A stretch of 64,000 nucleotides of DNA from Candidatus Tectimicrobiota bacterium (lineage in GTDB: Bacteria > Tectomicrobia > Entotheonellia > Entotheonellales > Entotheonellaceae), in NCBI GenBank assembly GCA_026005175.1, contig BPKO01000002.1:382230-446229 (forward strand). The letters are read 5' to 3'. The position numbers and the translations under genes are program-made. Positions 28,157 to 41,695 of the stretch are shown one piece after another; position 1 is the stretch's first letter; each line of letters starts with the position of its first letter. The notes under the pieces were generated by a model. That model was not told the DNA's origin. It searched no databases and worked only from the letters and a program-made list of their open reading frames with translations.

Positions 28157-31100
28157 ATGGCAGAGCAAGCAGACGAGCAGCAATGGCAGGCTCTGAGCGC
28201 GGCCCTGGCCCGGCAGCGACGCGTGCCGGTGGCCACGTACCGCCTCCAGCTGCATGCGGCCTTCCCCTTTGCCCAGGCACGGCGCCTGGTTCCCTACCTG
28301 CACGCCCTGGGAATCAGCGACTGCTACACCTCGCCTTACCTGAAGGCTCGCCCTGGCAGCCCGCACGGCTACGACATCGTCGACTACGGGGCGCTCAACC
28401 CGGAGCTGGGGACCCCCGAGGACTACGACGCCTTTGTTGAAGCCCTGCAGCAACACGGCATGGGCCACCTTCTTGACTTCGTGCCCAACCACATGGGGGT
28501 ACTCGAAGCCGACAACCCCTGGTGGCAGGACGTGCTGGCGCACGGGCCGGCGTCGCGCTACGCGCGCTTTTTCGACATTGACTGGGAGCCGCCCACCCCT
28601 GGCCTGCGACACAAAGTGCTGCTGCCCATTCTGGGAGCACCGTACGGGCAGGTACTGGAAAACCAGGAGCTGCAGCTTGCCTATGGCGAAGGCCAGTTTT
28701 TCGTGCACTACTACACGCACCGCCTGCCCCTGGCGCCCTGCACCACGCCGCAGCTGCTGCGCCCCTGTCTGGCCGCGCTGGAGGCCCAGCTTGGCCCCTC
28801 GCACGCGCATACCGAAGAGCTGCGCGCCATCCTTGCGGTTTTGCAGCAGCTGCCGGCGCGCACGGAAACGGCGCCTTCGCGCGTGGCGCAGCGCTATCGC
28901 CAGACGGCGGCAGCCCAGCAGCGCCTGGCCCGCCTTGAAGCCCAGTGCCCGGCGCTGCAAGCCGCCCTGGCGCAGACCTTGCAGGCTTTTGGCGGGGTGA
29001 AGGGGGAGCCGCGCAGCTTCGACGCCCTGCACGGCTTGCTCGAAGCCCAGGCGTACCGCCTGTGCTACTGGCGCGTGGCTGCCGACGAGCTCAACTACCG
29101 GCGCTTTTTCGACATCGCCCACTTGGCGGCGGTGCGCGTCGAGGACCCGGAGGTCTTTGCCGCCATGCACGCTTTTGTCTTGGAGCTGCTGGCGGCGGGC
29201 AAGGTCACCGGCCTGCGCATCGACCACATCGATGGCCTCTACGACCCGCAGGACTATCTGCAGCGGCTGCAAGCGGCTTACGTGGCGCGCTGGGGGCAGG
29301 GTTGGCTGGCGGCGCGCGGGGAGGCGGCGGCGCTGGAGGCGCTGGTAGCGCGCTTTGCCGCTACTTGCCGGCAGCAGCCACGGAACCCGGCGGCACGGCC
29401 GCTGTACGTGGTGGTGGAAAAAATCCTCGACGCCGAGGAGTCCTTGCCCGAGAGCTGGCCGGTGGAAGGCACCACCGGCTACGATGCCCTCAACGAGCTC
29501 AACGCCCTCTTTGTCGATGCCACCCAGGCCGAGGCCCTGCGCGCCCTCTACCTGGAGTTCACCGGCAGCCGCCAGCCTTTTGCCGACCTCCTCTACGAGG
29601 CCAAGCGGCTCGTGTTGCAGACCACCCTGGCGGCCGAGCTTGAGGCCCTGGGCTGGCAGCTGGCGCGCCTGGTGGCCGGCCAGCGCCGCTGGCGCGACGT
29701 CTCGCGGCGGGCCCTCACCGCCGCCCTGCGGGAAGTGGTCGCCTGCTTCCCCGTCTACCGCACCTACGTGCGGGAAGAAGACGACGCGCTGTCAGACGCC
29801 GACGCCGCGGTGCTCACCGCGGCCTTGGCCGCGGCGCGGCAGCGCTGCCCGGCGCTGCACGAGGCCTTCGACGTGCTGGCCGAGGTGCTTTTGCAGCGCG
29901 CACCCGAGGAAAGCAGCACCCGGCAGGCGCAGCGGCGCTTTGTGTGCCGGCTGCAGCAGCTCACCGGCCCTGCCATGGCCAAGGGCTTTGAAGACACGGC
30001 CCTGTACCGCTACACGCCGCTGGCTTCGCTCGACGAAGTGGGCGGCCATCCCGACCGCTTTGGCCTGGCGGTGGCCGAAGCGCACCGGCGCCACGGCGAG
30101 CGCCAGCGGCGCTGGCCGGCCACCCTGGTCGCCACTTCGACGCACGACACCAAGCGCAGCGAGGACGTGCGTGCCCGCCTCAACGTGCTTTCGGAGCTGG
30201 TGGCAGAGTGGCGCGAGGCCCTGTGGCGCTGGCACCGGCTCAACCAGCCCCATCGCGTGCTGGTCGCCGGGCGCTCGGTGCCTAGCCGCCAGGAAGAGTA
30301 CCTGCTTTACCAGACGCTGCTAGGGGCCTGGCCCCTGGAGCCCCTGACGCCGGAGGCCCGCATTGCCTTCCAAGAGCGCATCCAGGCCTACATGGTCAAA
30401 GCGCTGCGCGAGGCCAAAGTGCACACCAGCTGGCTGCACGTGGATCAGGCCTACGAAGCGGCGGTGGTGCAGTTCATCGACGCGGTGCTCGACGAGGCGC
30501 GCGGCGCCGATTTTCTGGCCGACTTTGGCCGCTTTCAGGCGCGCGTGGCCGCCTATGGGATGTGGAATGCCCTGGCGCAGACCCTGCTCAAGCTCACCGT
30601 GCCCGGCGTGCCCGACCTCTACCAGGGGTGCGAGCTCTGGGACTTCAGCCTCGTCGATCCGGACAACCGCCGCCCTGTAGACTACGCGCGGCGCGAGCAA
30701 TTTCTGGCCGAGCTGCAGCGGCGCTGGCAGGCGCCGCCGGCGCGCCTGCCGCTGGTGGCCGAGTTGCTGCAGCAGCCCCACGACGGGCGCCTCAAGCTCT
30801 TTCTTATCTGGCGCACCCTCCGCTTTCGCCGCCAGCAGGCCGCGCTTTTTCTCGACGGCGATTACCTGCCGCTGGCCGCCACCGGCAGCCGGCAAGAGCA
30901 CGTCTTTGCCTTTGCCCGCAGCGCTGCCGCGGCCGCGGCGGTGGTGGTGGTGCCGCGCCTGGTGGCCCGGCTTCAGCCCACTGCCACGGCGGCGCCACTG
31001 GGCGAGGCGGTGTGGGGCGATACCGCCGTGGTGCTGCCGCCCTCGCTGGCCGGCCACCCCTACCGCCACCTCCTTACTGGGGAAACGGTGGTCCCGCAGC

Positions 31101-31183
31101 GCCACCGCGGCCAGGAGGTGCTGCGGCTGGCCGAGGTGTGCCGCACCTTTCCCGTTGCCCTGCTGCAGCGCCTTGTTCCCTGA
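28157..31183 (+). CDS. treY: malto-oligosyltrehalose synthase
   Basis: A 1008-residue GH13 intramolecular transglycosylase that turns the reducing-end alpha-1,4 bond of a maltodextrin into alpha,alpha-1,1, making maltooligosyl-trehalose in the cytoplasm. VATYRLQLHAAFPFAQA at the N-terminus is TreY-specific. The nucleophile lies in GLRIDHIDGLYDP, the acid/base Glu in VVVEKILDAEE and the third acid in TSTHDTKRSEDVR. Length is at the long end for the family. The frame is intact. TreZ (two copies downstream) would release trehalose from its product. It is followed by STAS, PP2C and anti-sigma-like genes on the same strand, suggesting stress-linked expression. Confidence 0.96.
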   Translation: MAEQADEQQWQALSAALARQRRVPVATYRLQLHAAFPFAQARRLVPYLHALGISDCYTSPYLKARPGSPHGYDIVDYGALNPELGTPEDYDAFVEALQQHGMGHLLDFVPNHMGVLEADNPWWQDVLAHGPASRYARFFDIDWEPPTPGLRHKVLLPILGAPYGQVLENQELQLAYGEGQFFVHYYTHRLPLAPCTTPQLLRPCLAALEAQLGPSHAHTEELRAILAVLQQLPARTETAPSRVAQRYRQTAAAQQRLARLEAQCPALQAALAQTLQAFGGVKGEPRSFDALHGLLEAQAYRLCYWRVAADELNYRRFFDIAHLAAVRVEDPEVFAAMHAFVLELLAAGKVTGLRIDHIDGLYDPQDYLQRLQAAYVARWGQGWLAARGEAAALEALVARFAATCRQQPRNPAARPLYVVVEKILDAEESLPESWPVEGTTGYDALNELNALFVDATQAEALRALYLEFTGSRQPFADLLYEAKRLVLQTTLAAELEALGWQLARLVAGQRRWRDVSRRALTAALREVVACFPVYRTYVREEDDALSDADAAVLTAALAAARQRCPALHEAFDVLAEVLLQRAPEESSTRQAQRRFVCRLQQLTGPAMAKGFEDTALYRYTPLASLDEVGGHPDRFGLAVAEAHRRHGERQRRWPATLVATSTHDTKRSEDVRARLNVLSELVAEWREALWRWHRLNQPHRVLVAGRSVPSRQEEYLLYQTLLGAWPLEPLTPEARIAFQERIQAYMVKALREAKVHTSWLHVDQAYEAAVVQFIDAVLDEARGADFLADFGRFQARVAAYGMWNALAQTLLKLTVPGVPDLYQGCELWDFSLVDPDNRRPVDYARREQFLAELQRRWQAPPARLPLVAELLQQPHDGRLKLFLIWRTLRFRRQQAALFLDGDYLPLAATGSRQEHVFAFARSAAAAAAVVVVPRLVARLQPTATAAPLGEAVWGDTAVVLPPSLAGHPYRHLLTGETVVPQRHRGQEVLRLAEVCRTFPVALLQRLVP

Positions 31184-31292
31184 CGCGCTCTCGTCACTTG
31201 CGGTGCCGGTGCGCTATACTTTGTACGCCGCACGTGGGGCGGCAGGCGAGCGGGGGCAGACACCGGTTCAGGAAGGGGAGCCAAGCGCAACC

Positions 31293-31637
31293 ATGGGGCT
31301 GAGTGTGCACGAAGAGCAAGGGGTGGCAGTGGTCGAAGTAAGTGGCGAGCTCGATGCCGCCCACCACAGCGAGCTGGGCGACACCATTGAGCGCCTGCTT
31401 ACCCAGGGGCAACGGCGTGTGGTGCTTGACTTGCACGACGTCCCGTTTATCGACAGCATGGGGCTGGCCACGCTGGTGCGTTGCTTCAAGCGGGTGCGCA
31501 GCGGCGCCGGGCGCTTGGCCCTTGCCTCCCTGCAGCCGGCGGTGCGGCGGGTGCTGGAGCTGACACGGCTCGACCGCGCCTTTGACGTGCACGGCGACGT
31601 CTCCGAGGCCATCCGCCATATGAGTGGCCGTACGTAA
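31293..31637 (+). CDS. STAS-domain anti-sigma factor antagonist (RsbV-like)
   Basis: A 114-residue STAS protein. VVEVSGELDAAHHSELGD and FIDSMGLATLV are standard, and Ser55 in DSMG is the residue phosphorylated by the partner kinase. When dephosphorylated it should bind the RsbW-like protein encoded two genes downstream and release its target. GGAAGGGGAG precedes the ATG. It lies 109 bases after treY and 21 bases before the phosphatase gene. An isolated -10-like TATACT is at 31215-31220. Confidence 0.9.
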   Translation: MGLSVHEEQGVAVVEVSGELDAAHHSELGDTIERLLTQGQRRVVLDLHDVPFIDSMGLATLVRCFKRVRSGAGRLALASLQPAVRRVLELTRLDRAFDVHGDVSEAIRHMSGRT

Positions 31638-31658
31638 GCCTGCCAGGACTTCCTTTGG

Positions 31659-33215
31659 ATGTCACAGCAGCTTCTTGCCGCGTTGCATCCGCTCTTGGTG
31701 CGGCTTGCTACCGCCTTGCCCGCCCGCCTCGCGGTTACCGACGGCCGTGTGCTGGAGCTGGTCACTCCACCCCTTGCCGCCGGCCCCCAGACGGCGCCGG
31801 TGTACGACGCGCAGGCCGACCGGCTTGTCTGGCCCGAGGCAACAGGGTGCACGCAGCGCACGGTCCTCTGGTTGCCCGACGGCCGGCCGCGAACGCTCTG
31901 GGCCTTGTGGCCCGAGCAGGCCTGCGGCGACCTGGAGGCGGTGGCTGCCCTCTGTGCGCAATGGTGTCAGGCCCAGCAAGAGAAGGATGACTTGACGACA
32001 CGCATGCAGGCCACGCGCGAGGAGATCTCGCTCTTCTACGAGCTTGCCGAAACCCTGGGCGGGGCGAGGGAAGAGGCGCAGCTGTGCGAGCGGCTGCTCC
32101 AGCAAGCCCTGCTGGCCACCACCGCCCAGGGCGGGATGGTGTTGCTGCCGCGGGCGGAGGGGCTGGCGGTGATGGCCGCGCAGGGAGAGGTCTGTGCTTC
32201 CTTGCGGGAACGGCCGGTAGCGGTGTTTCCCGTGCTCGAATCGGCGCTGCAGCGCGGCCTGACTTACAACGTCGGGGCCATGCCAGAAGGGCAGCAGCCC
32301 GACCGGCCGACCATTATTGCCCCCATCCTCATTCAGCGGCGTCCCGAGGGGGCCCTTGTCTTGCAGAAGCAGGCAGCGGCGCCGTTTAGCGCCGGCGAGG
32401 CCAAAATGGTGCAGTCGCTGGGCACCTACGCTGGCGTCTTCTTGCACAACCTGCGCCAGGCGCGGCGGCTGGTCGAAGCGGAGCGCCTGCGCCAGCAGCT
32501 GGCCTTGGCCGAAGCCTTGCAGCGCCAGCTGTTGCCGGCGGCCGACGTGGAAGTGGCCGGCCTGGAGGTGGGGGTGGCTTACCTGACCAGCAACCGCGTG
32601 GGGGGCGATTACTACGACTTGCTGCCCCTGGGCCCGCGCCGCGTGGGTGCGGTGATTGCCGACGTCTCGGGCCACTCCATTGCCTCGGGGCTCCTGATGA
32701 CGTCGGTGCGCAGCGCTTTGCGGCTGCTGTGCCGCTACACGACGCAGCCGGCGCAGATCCTGCGGCAGCTCAACGACGCCCTGTACCGCGACCTCGATCA
32801 GACGGGCCAGTTCATCTCGGTGTGCCTCGTCCTCCTTGACCTGGAAGCGCACCGCCTGTGCTATGCCAGCGCCGGACACCATCCGGCGCTGCTGTACCGG
32901 CAGGCCAGCGGGGAGGTGGTGCCGCTGGCGGCCACGGGGTTCGTGCTTGGCTTTGTCGCCGAGGCGACCTTTGACGAGCGCGAGCTGCCCTTTGCGGCCG
33001 GCGATGCGCTGGTGCTCTACACCGACGGGGTGCCCGAGGCGCGAGGACCTGCCGGCACCCGCTTTGGCGACGAGCGGCTGCGCGCCTGCGTGGCCGCCGT
33101 GGGGCCGCGGCGGGCCCGCGACGCGGTGGGGGCGATTCTGGCCGAAGTGCGCCGCCACAGCCAGGAGCACCTCGACGACGACGTCACCCTGGTGGTGCTC
33201 AAAGCGGACGAATAA
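31659..33215 (+). CDS. SpoIIE/RsbU-type PP2C phosphatase with GAF-like sensor
   Basis: A 518-residue protein. Residues 1-115 match no known family, about 130-270 resemble a GAF sensor with flanking coiled coil (LRQARRLVEAERLRQQLALA), and about 290-518 form the SpoIIE phosphatase domain with all metal motifs: VGGDYYDLL, IADVSGHSIASGLLM, SAGHHPALLYR, LVLYTDGVPEA and DDVTLVVLKAD. It would dephosphorylate the RsbV-like protein when its sensor is triggered. It is ten bases upstream of the anti-sigma gene. The signal is unknown. Confidence 0.9.
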   Translation: MSQQLLAALHPLLVRLATALPARLAVTDGRVLELVTPPLAAGPQTAPVYDAQADRLVWPEATGCTQRTVLWLPDGRPRTLWALWPEQACGDLEAVAALCAQWCQAQQEKDDLTTRMQATREEISLFYELAETLGGAREEAQLCERLLQQALLATTAQGGMVLLPRAEGLAVMAAQGEVCASLRERPVAVFPVLESALQRGLTYNVGAMPEGQQPDRPTIIAPILIQRRPEGALVLQKQAAAPFSAGEAKMVQSLGTYAGVFLHNLRQARRLVEAERLRQQLALAEALQRQLLPAADVEVAGLEVGVAYLTSNRVGGDYYDLLPLGPRRVGAVIADVSGHSIASGLLMTSVRSALRLLCRYTTQPAQILRQLNDALYRDLDQTGQFISVCLVLLDLEAHRLCYASAGHHPALLYRQASGEVVPLAATGFVLGFVAEATFDERELPFAAGDALVLYTDGVPEARGPAGTRFGDERLRACVAAVGPRRARDAVGAILAEVRRHSQEHLDDDVTLVVLKADE

Positions 33216-33225
33216 GGAGCAAGGG

Positions 33226-33645
33226 GTGTCTTCGCAGCGTGCCACCCTCGTCGTGCCCAGCCGCCTGCGCCAGCTCCCCTACGTCCGCCGCTGGCTGCAA
33301 CGGGTGCTGCGGCGCTGGGCGGTGGCTGCCGACCTCATCGTTGACTTGAGCCTGGCGGTGACCGAGCTGTGTACGAACATCATCCGCCACGGCTACCGGG
33401 GGGAAGAAGAGGGAAGCATCGAGATCTGCCTCTGCCGCGACCCCGATGCGGTGCGCATCACGGTACGCGACAGCGCCCCGGTCTTCATTCCCGAGCGCGT
33501 CATGCCTCCGCCGCCCGAAATGCTTGCCGAAGGCGGCTTTGGCCTCTTTCTCATCCACGTCCTGGTCGACGACGTCCTTTACGAGCGGGGTAACGCGCGC
33601 GGCAACTGCACCACGCTGGTCAAGTACCTGCCGCCGACGCCGTAA
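33226..33645 (+). CDS. RsbW-like anti-sigma/serine kinase (HATPase_c_2)
   Basis: A 139-residue GHKL ATPase. The N-box AVTELCTNIIRHGYRG, G1 box ITVRDSAP and G2 box GGFGLFLIHVLVDDV are present. Such kinases phosphorylate the RsbV-like antagonist and sequester a sigma factor or other client. No sigma factor gene is in the window, so the client may be encoded elsewhere or be an enzyme. GTG 33226 follows AAGGAG by six bases. It ends the treY-STAS-PP2C-RsbW unit and converges with treS-mak, leaving one base between stops. Confidence 0.88.
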   Translation: MSSQRATLVVPSRLRQLPYVRRWLQRVLRRWAVAADLIVDLSLAVTELCTNIIRHGYRGEEEGSIEICLCRDPDAVRITVRDSAPVFIPERVMPPPPEMLAEGGFGLFLIHVLVDDVLYERGNARGNCTTLVKYLPPTP

Positions 33646-33646
33646 C

Positions 33647-36986
<3,340 letters not shown>

Positions 36987-37032
36987 CGGTGTCTCCTTGC
37001 TCGTCGGCGTCGTTTGCCCAACCGAGACGAAA

Positions 37033-37062
37033 AGCGTAGCAAGTTTTGTGCTGTTCCGGCAA
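37033..37062 (-). promoter_or_regulatory. possible promoter for treS-mak
   Basis: On the minus strand TTGCCG (37062-37057) and TACGCT (37038-37033) are 18 bases apart, and TGC precedes the -10. It lies 47 bases before the treS start in the divergent region. Confidence 0.4.
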
Positions 37063-37093
37063 GGCGCCGGCGCGTGCAGCCCTAGGGGGGCTG

Positions 37094-37102
37094 TGCTATG
37101 CT
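37094..37102 (+). promoter_or_regulatory. extended -10 element for the channel-porin-receptor-treZ operon
   Basis: TGCTATGCT at 37094-37102 fits the extended -10 form (TGnTATnnT) with no clear -35; the first gene begins at 37149 with AGAGG upstream. Confidence 0.35.
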
Positions 37103-37148
37103 TTCAAAACCCGGCCGTTTGCTTGTCCCTTCGGTAGAGGTTTCGGTG

Positions 37149-40100
37149 ATGAAGCGCATACTCCTGGGGATTCTCCTCTGTGCCCTTGCCGCTCTGGTTT
37201 CCTCGCAGGGGTGGGCGCAGGCGCCCCCGGCGCCGGCGCCCGATGCGGAGGCGGCGCTCTCGCCGCAGCGCCTCGCTGCCCGCCGTGACGCGCTGCAAGC
37301 CCAGCTGGAGGCCCTGGCCAAGTCGTCGCTGCCCAAAGAGGAAGTCGAGGCCACGCGGGCGCTGCTGGAGCAGCAGCTTGGCGTGCTGGCGGCCATCGCC
37401 GAAGCCCTGCAGCGGCGCGACGCCTTCCAGGCCCAGCTGGCGGCGCTGCCGCAGCGGCTGCAAGAGCTGGCCGCCCAGCGCAAGCGCCTGGAAGCCCAGG
37501 CGCCGCGCACGTTTGCGCAGGTCAGCGAGGCGCTGCGCGACGAGCTCGAGGCGCAGCTCAAGGCACTACAGGCCGAGATGGCCGAGCTGCAAAAGCGCAA
37601 TACGGCAGCCGAGGTGCGGCTAGCCGCCCTGCCTAAGGAGCTGGAGCAGAAGACGGCCGAGCAGGCGCAGCTAGAAAAAGCCTTGCTGGCGGCCCGTGCC
37701 AAGGCCGCCGGCAACGGACCGCGGGCCGTGCTGGAAGCGGAGTTGGTGGCCCTCAAGCGGCAGCTGGTGCAGGTCGAGCTGGAGGCGCTGGAAGCCGAGC
37801 GCGAGTGGCTGACCCGCCGCGGCCCCTTACACGACGCCTCCCTGGCCGTGGCCCAGCTGCGGTTGCAGCTGGCGCAGCAGGAGCTCGAACAGGTCCGCCA
37901 GGTCCTGGCCAAGGCGCTGGAGCGCCAGCAGACGCGGCTGAGCACCGCGGCAGAGACGCTGCAGCGCAAGATGGAACAGACGGCCGACCCGGCAGAGGCC
38001 CTGCGCCTGGCGGTGAGCCTGGAAACGGTGGACATTCGCAAGCAGACGGCCGCCTACCGGCAGCAGCTGCATGAGCTTGGCGAAACGATCCTGGCCCAAG
38101 AAAAGCGCCTGGCACAAGTGCAGCAGGACATGAACCGCCTCTTGTCGCTGGTGGAAAAGTATGCCAGCGGCGAGGGCGTGGCGCAGCGGCTGCTGGTGGC
38201 GTTCGAGCAGCTGCGCCGCGAGCGCTTGCGGGCCAGCGACAAGCCGCTGCAGGCCCTGACGGCGCGGCTGCGTGCCCTCACCGAGCAGCTCTTTGCCCTC
38301 GACGACCGCCTCTACGAGTTTGACCGCCAGGCCGAGGCGCGCCTGAGCCGCGGTGCTGCCGGTGGTGCAGGCGCAGCCGGTCGCGCCCCGCGAGGCCGCG
38401 TTGGCCAGCCTGCGCGGCGTGCTGGAGGAGCAAAGAGCGGCCCTGCGCGAACAGCAGCAGGTGCTGGCCGAGCTGGTGCAGGACACCAGCCGGCTACTGG
38501 CCCTGCACCGCGAGTACCGGCGGCTGCTTGACGAGAGCTACCTCGCGGTGCTGACCAAGATGTTCTGGCTGCGTGATGCCGAGGCCATTCGCGCGCCGCT
38601 GCTGCGCGCTGCCGTCGCCGGTGCCTTGCACCAGGTGGCGCGCCTGCGCGCCTTCCTGCGCACCGAGCGCGCCTGGCTCTGGACGACCCTGCGCGACACC
38701 GTCCCCCTGTGGGGCCTGCTGCCGCTGCTAGGGAGTGGCCCTGCCGTGGCTGGCAGTGCGCCTGCGCCGGCAGCTGCGCCGGGCCCTGGGTGCGGCGGTA
38801 GCCGCGGCCCAGCAGCGCGGGGAGCCGCCGCGCCTGTCTGGCGCCGTCCTAGCCCTGCTGCACGCCGCCGTGTGGCCGGCTTACGTGGCCTTGCTGGCCT
38901 GGATGCGCCGCCTCTTTTTGCCGCCGACGTATGCCGATGCCGAGTTTGCCCAGGCCCTGCTGGGCGGGGTGCAGGTGATCGCCCTGGTGCTGGGCGTGGC
39001 GTCGCTGGCGCGCACCGTGCTGCAGCCCGGGGGCTGGGGCCAGCACTTCTGGGGCATCGGGGCCGAGTTGTGTCGCTTCCTGCGGCGCAGCCTCGTGGTG
39101 CTGTGCTTTGCCGCCGTGCTGTTTCTCGTGCCGCGCCACGTGGTGCTCGTCGCCCCGGGGGAAGCGCAGGCAGCGGCAGGCAGCCTGGCGCTGGCACGCC
39201 TCCTGTTTCTGGCGTTTCAAGCCGTGGTGGTCTTGGTGGTGGGCGTGCTGGGCTGGCGCAGCCAGCCCCTGATGGCGGCGGTGCTCGAGCGCAGCCGCGC
39301 GCAGCAGGGCTTGCTGTGGCGCGTCTGGCCGCTGCTGCACGGCCTTCTGCTTGCCGGTCTGGTGGGCATCATGGTGCTCGACATCTTGGGCTACCGCTAT
39401 GCGGCCCGCTTCATCTGGTTCCGGGCTCTGGAGTCGCTGTCGGTGGTCCTGACCCTGCGCTTGCTGCTGGTGATGCTGGTGATGCGCTTGTTGCAACGGG
39501 CGGTGCAGCTGCTCTTCAGTGCCGGGGGGCGCCTGGGGCAACGCTACGCCGACATCGAAGCGACTGCTGAGCGCTACTTTACGGTAGGGCGAAAGCTGTG
39601 TAATGCCTTGCTGGGACTGCTGGCCGTAGGCATTATCCTCGAGCTGTGGGGCTTTTCGGTCTCCTGGTTCGTCACCTCGCCCTTGGGGTCCCAGATCCTC
39701 AAGCGTGCCGGAATCATCGTGCTGGCGGTGGCCTTAGTGGCGGTGCTCATGCAGATTAGCCGCGCTTTGGTGGAGTACCTGCTGCAGCCGCGCACCACTG
39801 CGGCAGGGGCGACGCGCGAGCCCGGCCGCAAGGTGAAGACCCTGGTGCCGCTCGTCCAGACGCTGGTCAACGTGGGGGCGGTGTTTGCCGCCGCTCTCGT
39901 GGTCCTAGAGCAGCTCGGCGTGGCTACCGGCCCCATCCTGGCTGGCGTCGGGATCTTCGGCCTGGCCGTGGGCTTTGCCTCCCAGTCTCTGATCAAGGAC
40001 GTGATCAACGGCCTCTTCATCCTCTTCGAGGACAGCCTGTCGGTGGGGGACGTCGTCATGCTGCGCGGCATCGGAGGGCAGGTGGAGAAAGTGACGCTGC

Positions 40101-40561
40101 GCACGGTCACCATCCGCGACCTCTCGGGCAACGTGCACGTCATTCCCAACAGCTCCATCGACTTGGTGACCAACATGACCAAGGACTTCTCGCGCTATCT
40201 GCTCGACGTGCGCGTGGCGTACCGTGAGGACGTGGATGCCGTAATCGCGGTGCTGCGTGAAGTGGACGAGGAGTTGCGCCGCGATCCGGCTTACGGCCGC
40301 GACATCCTGGAGCCGCTGGAAGTGCTGGGGCTCGATCGCTTTGACGAGTCGGCGGTGGTCATCCGCGCCCGCATCAAAACCCGACCGCTGCAGCAGTGGC
40401 GCGTGGGCCGCGAGTTCAACCGCCGCATGAAGCTTGCTTTTGATGCCCGGGGCATCCAGATTCCTTTCCCGCACCGCACGCTTTATTGGGGCCAGGCCAA
40501 GGACGGGATGCCGCCGGCCCTGCGGGTGATGATGGACGAGCCGGCGCGCCGGCTTGACTGA
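37149..40561 (+). CDS. large MscS-family mechanosensitive channel (MscK/KefA-like), two frame breaks
   Basis: About 1136 residues after correction, the usual size of MscK. A signal peptide (MKRILLGILLCALAALVSSQ) leads into a periplasmic Gln/Glu/Leu-rich coiled coil of about 400 residues, then about ten membrane helices and the MscS pore domain near residues 930-1020, with GLAVGFASQSLIKDVINGLF, DSLSVGDVVMLRG and VHVIPNSSI. It opens under membrane tension and releases solutes on hypo-osmotic shock. Breaks: one extra base at 38352-38353 and one in the G run 38731-38733. It heads a tight plus-strand series with a porin, a GluR0-like channel and treZ. Confidence 0.9.
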
Positions 40562-40569
40562 ACTGGCCT

Positions 40570-41659
40570 GTGGTGCAGGGAGGGGCCGCGCGCCTGACGC
40601 GGCAAGTTACCCGTATTCTGATGCTGGCCGTGCTGTTGCCTTCCGCCTGCCGGCCTGCGGCATCTGCCCTGGCCTGGTGGCCGGCGCTTGCGGATGCCGT
40701 AAGGCAGCGCCTAGAAGGGCACGCCCGCCTGGCGGGTATCGTGCAGGCCCGTCTCGATTCCGGGGAGACGGCGGCAACCTGGTCGCTTGACCTCGAAGGC
40801 GGGCTGCGGCTTGACCGCCGCAGCCGGCTGTTCCTTCTGCTCGAAGCCGCTCAGGGGCCAGGACTTTCGGGAGACCTTGCCGAAGCCTTCTTCGGCGTCA
40901 ATGCCGAGGCTGGGCCACCGCATGCACGCCTGGGGCTGACGGAGCTCTGGTATATGTGGCAGGAAGGGCGCTTTGCCCTTACGGCGGGCAAGCTCGACCT
41001 TACCCGCTTTTTCGACACCAATGCCGTGGCCAACGATCCCTTGCTGCAGTTTCTGGCTCCGGGCTTGGTCAACGCCCCTGGCGTGGCCTTTCCTGATCCT
41101 GGTCCAGGCCTGCGGCTGCAGTGGCGCCCGGCGGCGGGCGCGGAAGTGGCGGCTGCTTGGGCCGCTGCGGACGTGGCCGGGCTCGTTGCCTCGCCGTTTG
41201 TTATCCTCGAGCTTGGCCTGCGCCCTTGCGGGCACTGGCTGCAAGGCCACTGCCGCCTCTACGGTTGGTATGGCGGGGAGACCGACGGCCCCCCCTTCTG
41301 GCCTGCCGTGGGGGGTGGGCCTTAGCTACGACCGCCCGCTGTGGTCGCCGGTAACGGCGTTTGTGCGCTGGGCCTACCAGCACCAGGCGGTTGCAATGAG
41401 CTGGAGTGCGGGGGTGCAGGTTGCGGGCACGCCGTGGCAGCGGCCTACCGATACGGCCGCACTTGCCGTGGGACAGGCCGTCCCGCACGGCGAGCTGCCG
41501 GCAACGGCGCCCGAGACGGTGGTCGAAGCGTACTACCGCCTTGGCTTTGGGCCTCACCTGGGCCTCTCCGTACACCTGCAAGTCCTGGCCCACCCCGGGG
41601 GAGACGCATCGCGGCAGCCAGCCCTGGTGGCGGGCATGCGCCTGCTCTTGGCGCGATAG
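40570..41659 (+). CDS. OprB-like carbohydrate-selective porin, one frame break
   Basis: About 362 residues after correction. A signal peptide (hydrophobic LMLAVLLPSACRPAASALA) precedes an outer-membrane barrel with OprB-type features: GKLDLTRFFDTNAVANDP, FVRWAYQHQA, and the C-terminal alternation LSVHLQVLAHPGG...GMRLLLAR. OprB porins favour diffusion of sugars. The break is in the G run 41310-41315; removing one G joins PAVG to VGLSYDRPLW. The start is probably GTG 40570 or the following GTG, eight bases after the channel gene, so it is co-transcribed with it. Confidence 0.8.
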
Positions 41660-41695
41660 ATCTGGCTCACGACCCGCCTGAGGGAGAAGTTCGCC

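Noticed and set aside
31192..31220. A full sigma70 promoter for the STAS gene around TATACT at 31215
   Set aside because: No acceptable -35 at 16-18 bases and no TGn extension; read-through from treY is equally likely.
38352..38733. Programmed ribosomal frameshifting in the MscK-like gene
   Set aside because: No slippery heptamer at the two breaks, and the same one-extra-base defect occurs in unrelated genes across the window.
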